Shown here piece after piece: positions 7,941 through 16,412 of a DNA stretch of 50,119 nt. This DNA is from Candidatus Wallbacteria bacterium (GTDB lineage Bacteria > Muiribacteriota > UBA6191 > JACPRK01). The notes below the pieces were generated by a model. It searched no databases. It was not told the DNA's origin and was given only the letters and a program-made list of their open reading frames with translations. Position numbers and translations under genes: made by a program. The stretch lies in contig JACQZN010000102.1 in NCBI GenBank assembly GCA_016213845.1, positions 1 through 50,119 of the forward strand, read 5' to 3'. Position 1 is the first letter of the stretch, and the number at the start of each line of letters is the position of its first letter.

Positions 7941-8707
7941 GACGGGAACCTCCTCCCGGGCCTGGAAGTGCGGGGGCGGCTCGGGCCCAGGACGAAGAGC
8001 CCGCCCACGATCAAGGTCAGCGTGAAGAGCGAACCGGATGTAGCCGAAAGAGTCGCAAGGTCCGTTGGAACCAGTGAGAGGGCCGGCGAGACGGCCGCGA
8101 GGGGCCAGCCCGAGTCTGCGGCTGCGAGAGCGGGGCCCGAAGGCGCCAGCTCCAGGAGCGGGCTGGCCAACGTCGATCCCAGGCCACGCAGGGTGCGGAG
8201 AGTCTCCAGCGGCTCGGGCCATCCGGATGGGGTGGCGCCGCTCCAGGTGGGCGGGGAGAGGACTGCCGCAGGCAGCGTCCATCCGCTGGCTGTCCGCGCG
8301 GCGGTCTCGAGCCAGCTCTCGGGCACGAGCGCGGCAGCCACGAGGCCCAGGCAGGCCGCCAGCGCTGCGGCCAGGGCAGAGATCGGCCGCGGGGGCGAGC
8401 GATGCGGCGGCCGCGGCCCAAGCGACGGCCCGGCCGTCCGGAGGGTCGCCGTCGAGGCGACCCGCCTTCGCCAGTCCTGGGTCAGGCGCCGCGCGAGCTC
8501 CTCCGGAGCGGGCTCTGCCGTTCGCAGGAGAGCCGCGTCCTGGGCGGCGCACTCCGCCGCGAAGCGACGGCACGCGTCGCAGTCGCGCAGGTGGTCGGCC
8601 AGCTCGCGCGGGAGCAGCGAATCCGCGGTCGCCTGGGCGCGCGCCCAGGCCTCGGCTGGAAGCGACGCCAGCTCGAAGCGGCAGCGCCTGCAAGCCGTTC
8701 CGCTCAT
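7937..8707 (-). CDS. Anti-sigma factor with zinc-finger motif
   Basis: A 256-residue protein whose N-terminal part carries HLRDCDAC, the H-X3-C-X2-C signature of ZAS-type anti-sigma domains, preceded by a CRRC pair. A hydrophobic segment near residue 110 (ISALAAALAACLGLVAAALV) and another near the C-terminus (SGSLFTLTLIVGGLFVLG) suggest one or two membrane spans. It would hold the ECF sigma factor encoded just upstream until an envelope signal arrives. ATG 8707 overlaps the sigma stop (ATGA), and its own stop overlaps the next ATG, giving coupled translation of all three genes. The motif and context make the assignment strong. The signal is unknown. Confidence 0.85.
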   Translation of the reverse strand: MSGTACRRCRFELASLPAEAWARAQATADSLLPRELADHLRDCDACRRFAAECAAQDAALLRTAEPAPEELARRLTQDWRRRVASTATLRTAGPSLGPRPPHRSPPRPISALAAALAACLGLVAAALVPESWLETAARTASGWTLPAAVLSPPTWSGATPSGWPEPLETLRTLRGLGSTLASPLLELAPSGPALAAADSGWPLAAVSPALSLVPTDLATLSATSGSLFTLTLIVGGLFVLGPSRPRTSRPGRRFPS

Positions 8708-9285
8708 GGCCTCCCCCCGTCGCTCCAGGCTCGCATGAGCTCCCGGGCCCGGAAGAGCAAGGTCTTCACCGTGCCGGCGGGGCAGTCGAGCGCCCCGGCG
8801 ATCTGCTCGACGGAGAAACCCGCATCCACCCGCAGCGCCATCGCCGCGCGGTAGCGGGGCGGCAGCCGGTCGAAGGCGATGGCCAGCTTGCGGTCCAGCT
8901 CCCGCGACTCGACGGCGTGCTGGGGGGAGGGTTCCTTCGCAGCGGCGGTGCGTCCGAGCTCCGAGGGGTCGCTCGGCAGTTCCCGCAACCGCGAGCGCCG
9001 CGCCGCGTTGAGGCAGAGGTTGGCCAGGATCCGGTAGAACCAGGGCTCGAACGGCTGTCCCGCGATGAAGGCGGCCCGATGGACGTGGACCTTGAGGAAG
9101 GCCTCCTGGACCATCTCGAACGCCGTTTCCCGGTCTCGCACGATCCTCCTCGCCAGCGCCCACGCCGGGCCCTGGAGCCGCCGCACCAACTCCTCGAACG
9201 CCGCCGGATCTCCGGCCAGGGCCCGCTCGATCGGGAGCTCGCCGTCAGGGGCCTCCGCAACCGGGAGCTCTCGTCGATCGGTCAT
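8704..9285 (-). CDS. ECF-type RNA polymerase sigma factor
   Basis: A 193-residue sigma-70-family protein with the two-domain ECF layout. Region 2 is around residues 30-95 (AFEMVQEAFLKVH, followed by WFYRILANLCLNAARR). Region 4 is around 130-185 (LPPRYRAAMALRVDAGFSVEQIA, then TVKTLLFRARELM as the helix-turn-helix). It directs RNA polymerase to a dedicated promoter set. ATG 9285 has AGGTGA upstream, whereas the longer reading frame to 9306 lacks such support. It heads a coupled operon with its anti-sigma factor and a membrane protein. Confidence 0.93.
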   Translation of the reverse strand: MTDRRELPVAEAPDGELPIERALAGDPAAFEELVRRLQGPAWALARRIVRDRETAFEMVQEAFLKVHVHRAAFIAGQPFEPWFYRILANLCLNAARRSRLRELPSDPSELGRTAAAKEPSPQHAVESRELDRKLAIAFDRLPPRYRAAMALRVDAGFSVEQIAGALDCPAGTVKTLLFRARELMRAWSDGGRP

Positions 9286-9314
9286 CCGTTCACCTGCGGG
9301 GCCCACCAGCCTCC

Positions 9315-9341
9315 CATACAGGCGAGGGCCACCCGGGTTTC
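9315..9341 (-). promoter_or_regulatory. Candidate self-regulated promoter of the ECF operon
   Basis: On the minus strand GAAAC (9337-9341) lies about 16 bases before CTGTATG (9315-9321), with the start codon 30 bases further on. A GAAAC-like -35 is common in ECF promoters. This is a weak call made from inspection only. Confidence 0.3.
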
Positions 9342-9359
9342 AAAAAAGATTTGCCCGCT

Positions 9360-9581
9360 TCAGGCGCTCGGCAGCGACATCCGGACGAGCTTTGCGACCA
9401 GCACTGCCAGCGGGGCGCCGTGCAGGAACAGATCGAACACGTCGATGGGCCGCCTGAGCTGACCTGCCGCGAGCATCTGGAGCTTCTCCAGCAGGTGCGG
9501 CTTCGGTGCAAACGGCGCCGCCGCCAGCATCAACGCCACGAGGGCCAACGGCGCCAGCGGCACCTGGTCCAGCCACTTCAC
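9360..9581 (-). CDS. Small two-helix membrane protein
   Basis: A 73-residue protein, MKWLDQVPLAPLALVALMLA at the N-terminus, with a first membrane helix at about 8-25 and a second at about 52-68, joined by a conserved-looking loop (HLLEKLQML, then RPIDVFDLFLHG). Small proteins with this loop are widespread and are often mislabelled as RND transporter. Their role is unknown to me. The ATG at 9581 overlaps the stop of the secreted-protein gene upstream (ATGA), so they are cotranslated. No catalytic residues are visible. Confidence 0.7.
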   Translation of the reverse strand: MKWLDQVPLAPLALVALMLAAAPFAPKPHLLEKLQMLAAGQLRRPIDVFDLFLHGAPLAVLVAKLVRMSLPSA

Positions 9582-10282
9582 GGCTTCGCCCGCCGGCGGT
9601 ACCGGTCGAGGTTGGCCTTCGGGATGTCTCGGTCGGGGATCTGCATGAAGGTTTCGATGAGGCTTCTGGGGGTCTGGACATCGCCGCGGTGGACCGCTTC
9701 GCCTGCCTCGCCGGCGGTGGCGGGCAACGGATGCTTCGGAGGCGGTGGCGGCTTGTCCGGGTCGGGGCTATCGGGGACGGCGTCGGCGCCCTCGCGCGCG
9801 GCGTTGCGGAGCTTCTCCATTCCGTCCCGGATCTTGACCATCTGATCCTTGATGAGGTCTCTCTGTTCGGCCAGGAGCCGGGCCTCTTCGGGGGGCAGCA
9901 GGTAGGGTGGCGGCAAGCGCTTGACGAGCCCCATGGCCTGGGCCCGCATCAGCCCCAACTTTCGATTGAGCTGGCGGACCTCCCTGAGGCGCGGGTCGTC
10001 GGGCTTCACCTCGCCGCCCTTGCCGAGCGCATCGAAGAGCTGGCCTTGCAGGTCCAGCAACCGCTCTTCTCCCGCAATCTGGTCCTTCTGGAGCCGGATC
10101 AGAGCCTCGGCGGCGTGCGGGTCGAAGGGTGGCCGCTCGGGCTTTGGGGGGCGCGGCGGTCGCGGTGGTCCGGCCGGGGCGCCGGTCTGATTCTGGGCGT
10201 GGAGCCAGCCGGCCGTGAGCATCGCCGCGAGGGCGAACGCAGCCAGACGCTTCCATGCGGTGTCGGCGACGATCGGTTTCAT
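9578..10282 (-). CDS. Secreted proline-rich, helical hypothetical protein
   Basis: A 234-residue protein starting at ATG 10282, chosen because a signal peptide follows (KRLAAFALAAMLTAGWLHAQ). The mature part opens with a proline-rich linker, then a charged helical segment (about 60-165) likely to be a coiled coil, then a proline-rich stretch and a basic C-terminus. No enzyme motif is seen. It is coupled to the small membrane protein downstream, so the two may form an envelope complex. An upstream in-frame start at 10360 would put the signal peptide internally and is rejected. No family is recognised. Confidence 0.65.
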   Translation of the reverse strand: MKPIVADTAWKRLAAFALAAMLTAGWLHAQNQTGAPAGPPRPPRPPKPERPPFDPHAAEALIRLQKDQIAGEERLLDLQGQLFDALGKGGEVKPDDPRLREVRQLNRKLGLMRAQAMGLVKRLPPPYLLPPEEARLLAEQRDLIKDQMVKIRDGMEKLRNAAREGADAVPDSPDPDKPPPPPKHPLPATAGEAGEAVHRGDVQTPRSLIETFMQIPDRDIPKANLDRYRRRAKP

Positions 10283-10379
10283 TCGCTCAGGGGGCCGGCG
10301 TCGAGCGCTGCCCGGCTCCATCGAATACAGCATACGCGCCAGGGGCGCCCCGCGTTGCACCGAACTGGCGAGGCAACGA

Positions 10380-11132
10380 TCATTTTCCCCACCTGGAGCG
10401 CAACAGGACGTTGAGCCGCTTCGGGAAGATGAGCGTCGCCACGTCGACGGTGGTCTTCTCGATCTCGCCTTCCTTGCGGTCGGAGCGGACCTTGACCGCA
10501 GCCTGGAACCAGAGCTGCACCGGCTCGACAGCCGCGGCGAGGGGCGTGGCCGGATAGTAGGCCGCGGCCGGGCTGCCCCTTGGTTGCAGGCCCAAGGCGA
10601 GCTCGAAGCTGCGCAGGCGAGGCATGGAGAAGTACTTGGTCTCGTTTTCCAGACCGCCCTCGCGCTTCACGGTGCGCCGGGCGGGGTAATAGGTGTAGCT
10701 GACGGCTTTGAGGTCGCTCCCCCAGCGCTGGGTAAACCAGAGCTGGCTGGTCTCCTCGCCGCTGGTCTCGGGAGGCGTCGCCGGCGCGGCCGTGGACGGC
10801 ACGATGCGCCCTGTGGAGTGCTGGAAGTCGAGCGCGGTCACCTGGGGTGACGCTCCTCCTCGGATGAAGACGATGTCGTTGGCCTGACCTTCCGGGAAGT
10901 CCGTCCGCAAGAGGTCGCGCCTGAGCGTGAGCATCAGCACCGAGGCGTCGTAGACGCTGGTGATGGTGTCGTCGCCCTTGATGAAACCGCGCCAGGTCCA
11001 GAGGAACATGCCGTAGCCGATCGCCATGATGAGGAGCAGGATCGCGCCGCCGACGATCATCTCGACGATGCTGAAGCCGGCCCTCGACAGGCGCCGGGTG
11101 AGCCCTTCGTCACATCGTCGGGAGGATGGCAT
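10380..11132 (-). CDS. Minor pseudopilin, GspJ/PilW-like
   Basis: A 250-residue protein with a type III prepilin leader: a basic leader ending RLSRAG, the cleavage site G^FSIVE with glutamate at +5, and then a hydrophobic helix (MIVGGAILLLIMAIGYGMFLW). The long globular C-terminal domain is typical of the J/W minor pseudopilins that cap type II secretion or type IV pilus fibres. It is the last gene of a three-gene minus-strand cluster and overlaps the preceding pseudopilin gene by 23 bases. No pilus ATPase, secretin or platform gene is near, so the machine it serves is encoded elsewhere. Confidence 0.85.
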   Translation of the reverse strand: MPSSRRCDEGLTRRLSRAGFSIVEMIVGGAILLLIMAIGYGMFLWTWRGFIKGDDTITSVYDASVLMLTLRRDLLRTDFPEGQANDIVFIRGGASPQVTALDFQHSTGRIVPSTAAPATPPETSGEETSQLWFTQRWGSDLKAVSYTYYPARRTVKREGGLENETKYFSMPRLRSFELALGLQPRGSPAAAYYPATPLAAAVEPVQLWFQAAVKVRSDRKEGEIEKTTVDVATLIFPKRLNVLLRSRWGK

Positions 11133-11571
11133 CCTTCACCAGGACTCGCTTCATCGTCAGGGCTCGCGGAAAGCCGTTCAGGGTCCAGCGGATGGTCACG
11201 ACGGCTTCGCGGCGCGTGGAGCCGACGCGGCGCACGGAGAGCTCGCGTGAAAAGGTCGGCGGGAGCGCCGACAGGTGGAACCGGAATCCGCTGCCCGGGA
11301 CCGTCTCCGCGCCGTCCGCCAGAGAACCGGACTGAGTGGAGAGAGTGACTCCCGAGGCTGGGCCCTCCGGCGGCAGCGCGGAGAAGGGCAGGGCGTCGAG
11401 CTGCTCCACGAGCTCGCCGGCCAGGTTGGCGCCTTGCACCTCGTCGATGGTCGCCTGCGTGTCCCGAAACCCTGTCGTCATCAGGGTCACGAGCGGCACC
11501 AGCAGCACCGAGAGCACGACGACCGCCATCAGGATCTCGACGAACGTGAGGCCCGAGTCGAGCCTTCTCAC
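11110..11571 (-). CDS. Minor pseudopilin, GspI/PilV-like
   Basis: A 153-residue protein starting at GTG 11571, whose GTGA overlaps the stop of the upstream pilus gene. The prepilin motif is DSG^LTFVEILMAVVVLSVLL with glutamate at +5. A short globular domain follows, ending in RWTLNGFPRALTMKRV. Its size and the short leader fit the V/I class. It is translated in step with its neighbours on both sides, so the three proteins are likely made in fixed ratio for a fibre tip complex at the inner membrane and periplasm. Confidence 0.85.
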   Translation of the reverse strand: MRRLDSGLTFVEILMAVVVLSVLLVPLVTLMTTGFRDTQATIDEVQGANLAGELVEQLDALPFSALPPEGPASGVTLSTQSGSLADGAETVPGSGFRFHLSALPPTFSRELSVRRVGSTRREAVVTIRWTLNGFPRALTMKRVLVKDAILPTM

Positions 11572-13586
11572 AGCCGCCACTCCAGCGCTCGATCGGCCAT
11601 GTAGACGCGATAGAGCTCCTTGCTTTCTGGTCGCGTGGGATCCAGGCGCGGATCGAACACGACGCGGCCGCCCGCGGGGAACTCGTCTGCGGCGAGGCGA
11701 TCGACGGCGAGCGAGCCCTCGAGCTCGAGCTCTCGCGACCGCAGTCCCGAACGCAGCCGGCCCTTGAGGGCGACGAGACTGGCCTGGACCTTCCCTCCAA
11801 AGGAAGCGACCACGTCCTTCTCCAGGGAGCAGAGCGAGAGCACCTGGTCGTCGGGCGTGGTGACGCGGTCGACGGTGATTGTCCCGGCGCAGAGCACAGC
11901 GCCTCCGTCGACGACTCTGAGCCCCTCGGGCAGCGAGAGATCTCCCGAGGCGATGCGCACCACGCCGCCCAGTCTGAGCTGCGCGGTCGCATCGAGGAAG
12001 AGCTGTTTGAACTCCGTCTCGTCGGCGACCGTGACGACGGCCTTCCGGCCGAAGCCGCTGCCGTCCACGCGGTTGAGGTCGCCCTTGAAGTGGGCGCTTT
12101 CGCCTTCGCGGCCCGGGATCTCGACGGAGGTGCCGGGGTTGGGGTAGTCCTCGGCGGGGTCGAACGCCTCCCGGTCCGGGGGGAACTTCCCCTGGCTGCG
12201 CATGTAGTCGGCCGCGGTGTTGTAGGGCTCGCGGTCGACGAGCACGCTCATGTAGCGGGAGTAGGCCTCCCAATCGCCGAAAAGAGTGGAATAGTGCATC
12301 GAGTCCGGATCGAGCTGGATGGTGCCGCCGGTCGAGAGGTTGGGGACTTCCGGGGGCAACGCGTCCGTCGTGTCGAGGTCGCCGAACTGCTCCTCCGGCA
12401 CGGCCGACAGCATGCGGACGACGCCGTCGCGGGCTCCGTCGCCGTCGACGTCCACGGTGACGGCGCTATAGATCGGGTAGGAATGGAAGACGCGCCCCAG
12501 CACACGCGTGGGAGAGGGCTCGAGGCTGGAGCCGTAGAGGTGCAGTGTGGAGGAGCGCATGTTGCTGGTGGTGTCGAGGTAGAGCCGAAGCACGCCGTCG
12601 CGGTTCATGTCCTGGGGGTCGTCGCGGGACTGGTCGATGGTGAAGTAGCCGTAGAGGGCGTGCTTGATCGCGAAGCGTTGCTGCTGGCCTGCGAAGGTGT
12701 GGGGAGCCAGGAAGAAAGGGGGCGGCGCGTCGTTCAAGAACGCCGCGGGGCGTGAGGTGTCGAGAGCCAGGAAGTTGTAGAAATGGAAGTACTGGCCGAA
12801 GCGGTACTCGCCGCCGCTGGTCAGGTTCAGGACCACCTCGCGGTCGCCGCCCAGGAAGATCCAGCCGGGCTTGTCGAGATCGTCGTCCCCGCCCAGCCCT
12901 TCCTCGTTGGAGTAGACGACCATCGGATGGACGTTGGCGCTGGCCGGGACGTTGGGGTCCGGCGAGCCGGTGATGTCGTTGGCGAAGCGGTTGTAGCCGA
13001 CGGCTGTTTCGTCGGTGGGGTCGGGGCTGCGCACGAAGAGCGAGAACTTGGATACGACCGGGAGCGCCATGTTGACGATGCGGAGTGGCCGGCGCTCCAC
13101 CACGGTCTGACGGCTGCCCCGGTGATAGCCGGTGCTGGTGATGACCAGCGTCGCCGTCTTCTCGCCAGGGTCGCGGCCCTGCGAGAGATCGTCGGGGTCT
13201 CCGAGCGGCCCGACCGCCTCGAGGGCGACCTTCACTTCGACGCCGGCGAGGTCGCCCGCGGGGATGAACTGCTCCAGCGGTACGAGCCAGCCCTCGGGCA
13301 TCGGCAGTGGAGCGACGCCCGTGGGCGGCGCCTCGAGGATCGCCTTCGTCGTGACGGAGTGCGGGTCGAGGATGGCCTGTCGAATGGAGTCGATGGCGTG
13401 GTTGACTCCGGATTCGGCATGGCTCTGGGCCGAGAGGTTGAAGTAGATGAGGTGCGCCTTGACGTTCTGGTCGCGCACCATCGTGTAGAACGTGAAGGCG
13501 AGCACGGCCATCACGGTGCCCAGGCCAAGGACCAGCCAGAGCACGACGCCCGAGGCGGCCGCGCGGCCTTGGGGGAGGGTGCGCAC
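11568..13586 (-). CDS. Large PilX/GspK-like pilus assembly protein with bactofilin-like tail
   Basis: A 672-residue protein from GTG 13586. A basic leader and the hydrophobic helix ASGVVLWLVLGLGTVMAV precede QSHAESGVNHAI, the HAEAG-like segment characteristic of PilX and GspK proteins. The next 450 residues are a large periplasmic region. The C-terminal 130 residues, with repeated short strands (IASGDLSLPEGLRVVDGG and VQASLVALKGRLRSG), resemble the beta-helical bactofilin (polymer-forming) fold, which is an unusual ending for this class. It is the first gene of the cluster and coupled to the next by GTGA. The start is uncertain, since a TTG at 13622 is possible. Confidence 0.75.
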   Translation of the reverse strand: MRTLPQGRAAASGVVLWLVLGLGTVMAVLAFTFYTMVRDQNVKAHLIYFNLSAQSHAESGVNHAIDSIRQAILDPHSVTTKAILEAPPTGVAPLPMPEGWLVPLEQFIPAGDLAGVEVKVALEAVGPLGDPDDLSQGRDPGEKTATLVITSTGYHRGSRQTVVERRPLRIVNMALPVVSKFSLFVRSPDPTDETAVGYNRFANDITGSPDPNVPASANVHPMVVYSNEEGLGGDDDLDKPGWIFLGGDREVVLNLTSGGEYRFGQYFHFYNFLALDTSRPAAFLNDAPPPFFLAPHTFAGQQQRFAIKHALYGYFTIDQSRDDPQDMNRDGVLRLYLDTTSNMRSSTLHLYGSSLEPSPTRVLGRVFHSYPIYSAVTVDVDGDGARDGVVRMLSAVPEEQFGDLDTTDALPPEVPNLSTGGTIQLDPDSMHYSTLFGDWEAYSRYMSVLVDREPYNTAADYMRSQGKFPPDREAFDPAEDYPNPGTSVEIPGREGESAHFKGDLNRVDGSGFGRKAVVTVADETEFKQLFLDATAQLRLGGVVRIASGDLSLPEGLRVVDGGAVLCAGTITVDRVTTPDDQVLSLCSLEKDVVASFGGKVQASLVALKGRLRSGLRSRELELEGSLAVDRLAADEFPAGGRVVFDPRLDPTRPESKELYRVYMADRALEWRL

Positions 13587-13723
13587 GATCCGATAGTTAC
13601 CACCCCGCGAAAATCGTTGCAACGCCGCTGTCGGCCCGGGCGTATAACCCGTTCGGAATCCGGCGAGCGGCCCCGAGAGCCGGGGACGGGCCGGCAGACG
13701 AGGTGACGAGGAGGAAGAAGACC

Positions 13724-14677
13724 ATGATGAAGAGGAGCCTTCTGAGCGCGGGACTGATGCTGCTCGCGGGCGCGGGTCTGCTCCTGGCGGAGCCGCCGGA
13801 CGAGAACGGGGCGAACTCGGGCGACAAGCCGGCCATCGGCGAGCGCGACCGTCAGCGTGGCAACCGTCCGGGCCGCCGGCCGCATCCGCGTCGCTCGGGC
13901 GAGCAAGCGGGGAACCAGCAGGGGCAGGCCGGCGACGAGGCGAACCGCCCGTCCCAGGCGCTGCGCCACCGGTTCGCGCCGCGTCACTTCTTCGGCGGCC
14001 ACGGCGTGGCCCTCCAGGGCGAGCAAGCCGAGCTCGGCCACCTTGCCGTCGTCGAGGTCGTCAAGCCCAACATGCGCGCCGCTGACGGCCAGAAGCCGAC
14101 TTCGCCGCCCGCGGGCGGGTTCGAGCCGCGCGTGGGCGGGCTCCTCAACATCGCGGGCAATGGCTTCTTGCTCGAGAACGTCCAGCTGACCTTCGAGGAG
14201 AACTCCGGCGTGAAGCCGCGCGAAGACGAAGGCACCGGCGGCGACGCCAAGCGCCATCCGCCGCTCCGCAAGGTGACCGCCATCACGGCCGACCTGGTCC
14301 GGCAGCCCGAGGGCGAAGGGGACATCCGCGTGAAGGTGCGCCGCGCTCTGAAGGCCGGCAAGGAGCTCGAAGGCGAAGTGGTCGGTTCGCTCGCCGGGAA
14401 GATCGTCGAAAAGACCGCCGCCCGCTTCCACGACAGGGAAGTGAAGGTCCCCTGCTTCGACGGCACGGTCAAGCTGCAGGACAAGGGCGCCTGGCGCCTG
14501 CTGCTGCGGGTCTGGGCCGGTGGCCCGCCCAAGCCGCCGCGCCCCGGTGAGCCGCCCGCGCCCGAGCCTCCCCCCGGCGGCGAGCTTCCGCCAGAGCCGC
14601 CCCCCACAGGCGAGGTTCCGCCCGAGCCGCCTCCGAGTGGCGAGGCCCCCGGAGCCACGGTCGAGCAAGGCTTCTGA
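13724..14677 (+). CDS. Secreted protein with proline-rich C-terminal tail
   Basis: A 317-residue protein. The ATG pair at 13724 and 13727 follows GAGGAGGAAGAAG, and a signal peptide is clear (SLLSAGLMLLAGAGLLLA). After a charged, Arg/Gly-rich linker (about 25-85), a folded region (about 90-265) contains VALQGEQAELGHLAVVEVV and ends in LQDKGAWRLLLRVWAG. The last 50 residues are a proline-rich tandem of about ten residues (GEPPAPEPPPGG, GELPPEPPPTGE, GEVPPEPPPSGE), like a wall-spanning or surface linker. No family is recognised. A hairpin terminator follows at once, and it is transcribed divergently from the pseudopilin cluster. Confidence 0.7.
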   Translation: MMKRSLLSAGLMLLAGAGLLLAEPPDENGANSGDKPAIGERDRQRGNRPGRRPHPRRSGEQAGNQQGQAGDEANRPSQALRHRFAPRHFFGGHGVALQGEQAELGHLAVVEVVKPNMRAADGQKPTSPPAGGFEPRVGGLLNIAGNGFLLENVQLTFEENSGVKPREDEGTGGDAKRHPPLRKVTAITADLVRQPEGEGDIRVKVRRALKAGKELEGEVVGSLAGKIVEKTAARFHDREVKVPCFDGTVKLQDKGAWRLLLRVWAGGPPKPPRPGEPPAPEPPPGGELPPEPPPTGEVPPEPPPSGEAPGATVEQGF

Positions 14678-14701
14678 TCGGCCTCGGAATCCATGAATCG
14701 G

Positions 14702-14730
14702 AACGCCCCGTTCGCAAGGACGGGGCGTTT
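14702..14730. terminator. Intrinsic terminator
   Basis: AACGCCCCG and CGGGGCGTTT flank a ten-base loop, 24 bases after the stop at 14677. The A-rich and T-rich ends allow use in both directions, which suits the convergent Crp-type gene ending at 14768. Confidence 0.75.
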
Positions 14731-14767
14731 CGAGTCTCAGGGAGGCGAGCGGCGGCGCTCGGTCTAG

Positions 14768-15454
14768 TCAGGCGTGCTGATAGTACTCGCGCAAGCCGTC
14801 GAGGTTCCTGACCACGATGGCGCGGCCGCGCCGCGTGAGCAAGCCGGCGTCTACCAGGCTCTGGATCTTGCGGGTGATGACCACTCGCGCGCTGCCCAGC
14901 GCCGCCGCCAGCTCCCACTGCGAGAGGATCTTCGGGATCTCGATCGTCCCGTCGTTGGAGGGTCGCGACCAGCGCGTCAGCCCCACCAGCAGCTTCGCGA
15001 GGCGAGCCTCCAGCCGCAAGAACACAAGGTCGGCCGAGAGGTTGATGCAGCGGCTGCGGGAGTCCATCAACGCTTGCATGACGATGTGGGCGACGTCAGG
15101 TCGCCGCTCGAGCAGCCCCTGCCAGGATGCGACCGGGATCGTGATGAGCTTCGTCTTGGTGCGTGCCTGGGCCGTGCAGCCTGCCGCGGTCGGCGCGATC
15201 GGCTGGCAGCAGAGCCCGAAGAGGTCGTTGGGTCCCGCAAGGCCCACCATGAGCTCCCGCCCATGATCGATTCTCAGGAGCTTCACGAAGCCGTCGATCA
15301 CGAGGTGCAGCCCAGCAGGCATGACGCCCTCGCGGTGAATGGGCTGGTGACGCGCATAGGTCACCTCGCGCGAAGCCTTGCAGAGCGTGTCGAGCTGTTC
15401 GGGCGAAAGGCGGTGGAGGACCGGGTGGCTGGTCAGAATGTGTGCGAATCCCAT
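14768..15454 (-). CDS. Crp/Fnr-family transcriptional regulator
   Basis: A 228-residue regulator. An N-terminal cyclic-nucleotide-binding-fold sensor domain (about 10-125, including HLVIDGFVKLLRIDHGRELM and AGPNDLFGL) is followed by a dimer helix and a winged-helix DNA-binding domain (ILSQWELAAALGSARVVITRKIQSLV broken by the turn, about 175-225). The usual R-S pair of a cAMP pocket is not obvious. Cysteines at GLCCQPIAPTAAGC might bind a metal cluster, but the spacing does not match classical Fnr. ATG 15454 gives normal family length, whereas the long upstream extension of the open frame does not. It lies 52 bases downstream of a secreted cupredoxin-like gene on the same strand. Confidence 0.88.
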   Translation of the reverse strand: MGFAHILTSHPVLHRLSPEQLDTLCKASREVTYARHQPIHREGVMPAGLHLVIDGFVKLLRIDHGRELMVGLAGPNDLFGLCCQPIAPTAAGCTAQARTKTKLITIPVASWQGLLERRPDVAHIVMQALMDSRSRCINLSADLVFLRLEARLAKLLVGLTRWSRPSNDGTIEIPKILSQWELAAALGSARVVITRKIQSLVDAGLLTRRGRAIVVRNLDGLREYYQHA

Positions 15455-15506
15455 ACTCAGCCGCTTCCGCAAGAACGCGGCCAACGGTCGAAATGTCCGG
15501 GCAGGC

Positions 15507-16361
15507 TCAGCGGCTGGTGACTGGTGCCGCAGGTTGCGAATTTCCGCCCACCGACCAGGCCGGCTTGGGCCTGAGCCGCACGGTGACATCCAGCGGCACA
15601 GTTGCTCCGGCCGGGCACTCCAGGTCGAAGACATGCTCGCCCGCCAGCTCATGCCAGAGCCGCACCCGATGCCGGCCCGCGGGGATCTCGCCGATGGAGA
15701 AGGTCCCCTCCTTGCCCGTCACCGCGTTGTAGGGATTCCGGGCGACATGGATGTAAGAGGTCATCCATCGGTGGCCGGCGTCGCACTTGAGCACCAGGAT
15801 CTCGGCGCCGGCGGCGCGCACCTTCACCTCGTTGCCCTTCTGCGGCAGGCCCACGTTGAACCGCGTGTACATCCCGGGCAACGAGTACGCGTGAACGTTG
15901 TGGTAGACGGGGTCGGAGTTCTTGACGAGGATGGAGCTGCCTGTCCAGGCCTGGGCCACGTGCGGTACGAATACGCATGACTGCTGGTCCACCACCGCCA
16001 TCGTCACGGCCGGTGTCGGCGGCTTTCCGGCGAGGATGTCCTCCAGGCTCACCACGCAGTTGGCCACGCCTCCCGCCGGACCGACGATCGCCGATTCGTT
16101 CGGCTTCATCGCGGGGCCGCAGCCCGCCCGGTCCGCCGTGACCGGCAGCGGGGCCAGAGACGGCATCTCTCCCTCCAGCCGGATGCGGCCGGTCAGGGTG
16201 GCCCCCTCTGCGACCGGTTCGACCTTGTAGCCGCCCGGCATCACCACCGGCTGGGCCGGACAGACGGCCCATGCTCCCAGCCAGACCCACGTCGCCAAGA
16301 CCCGGGCGACGAATTCGCCGGTAATGGTGACGCGGGTGACTAACTTCGGGGCGGGTGGCAC
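15507..16361 (-). CDS. Secreted cupredoxin-like / carboxypeptidase-regulatory-like protein
   Basis: A 284-residue protein from GTG 16361 with a signal peptide ending near AVCPAQP. The central domain contains NSDPVYHNVHAY and later LKCDAGHRWM, giving a His...Cys-X-X-X-His-X-X-Met pattern like a type 1 copper site. After it comes YIHVARNPYNAVTGKEGTFS and a C-terminal carboxypeptidase-regulatory-like strand (IPAGRHRVRLWHE). Proteins of this build are often found with multiheme cytochromes and act in periplasmic electron transfer, but copper binding here is inferred. It lies upstream of the Crp-type regulator and probably shares its transcript. Confidence 0.7.
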   Translation of the reverse strand: MPPAPKLVTRVTITGEFVARVLATWVWLGAWAVCPAQPVVMPGGYKVEPVAEGATLTGRIRLEGEMPSLAPLPVTADRAGCGPAMKPNESAIVGPAGGVANCVVSLEDILAGKPPTPAVTMAVVDQQSCVFVPHVAQAWTGSSILVKNSDPVYHNVHAYSLPGMYTRFNVGLPQKGNEVKVRAAGAEILVLKCDAGHRWMTSYIHVARNPYNAVTGKEGTFSIGEIPAGRHRVRLWHELAGEHVFDLECPAGATVPLDVTVRLRPKPAWSVGGNSQPAAPVTSR

Positions 16362-16412
16362 CCATCTTCCAAGGCGACACTCACCCGACTTGCGCCCTCG
16401 AGGAGGCCTCCC

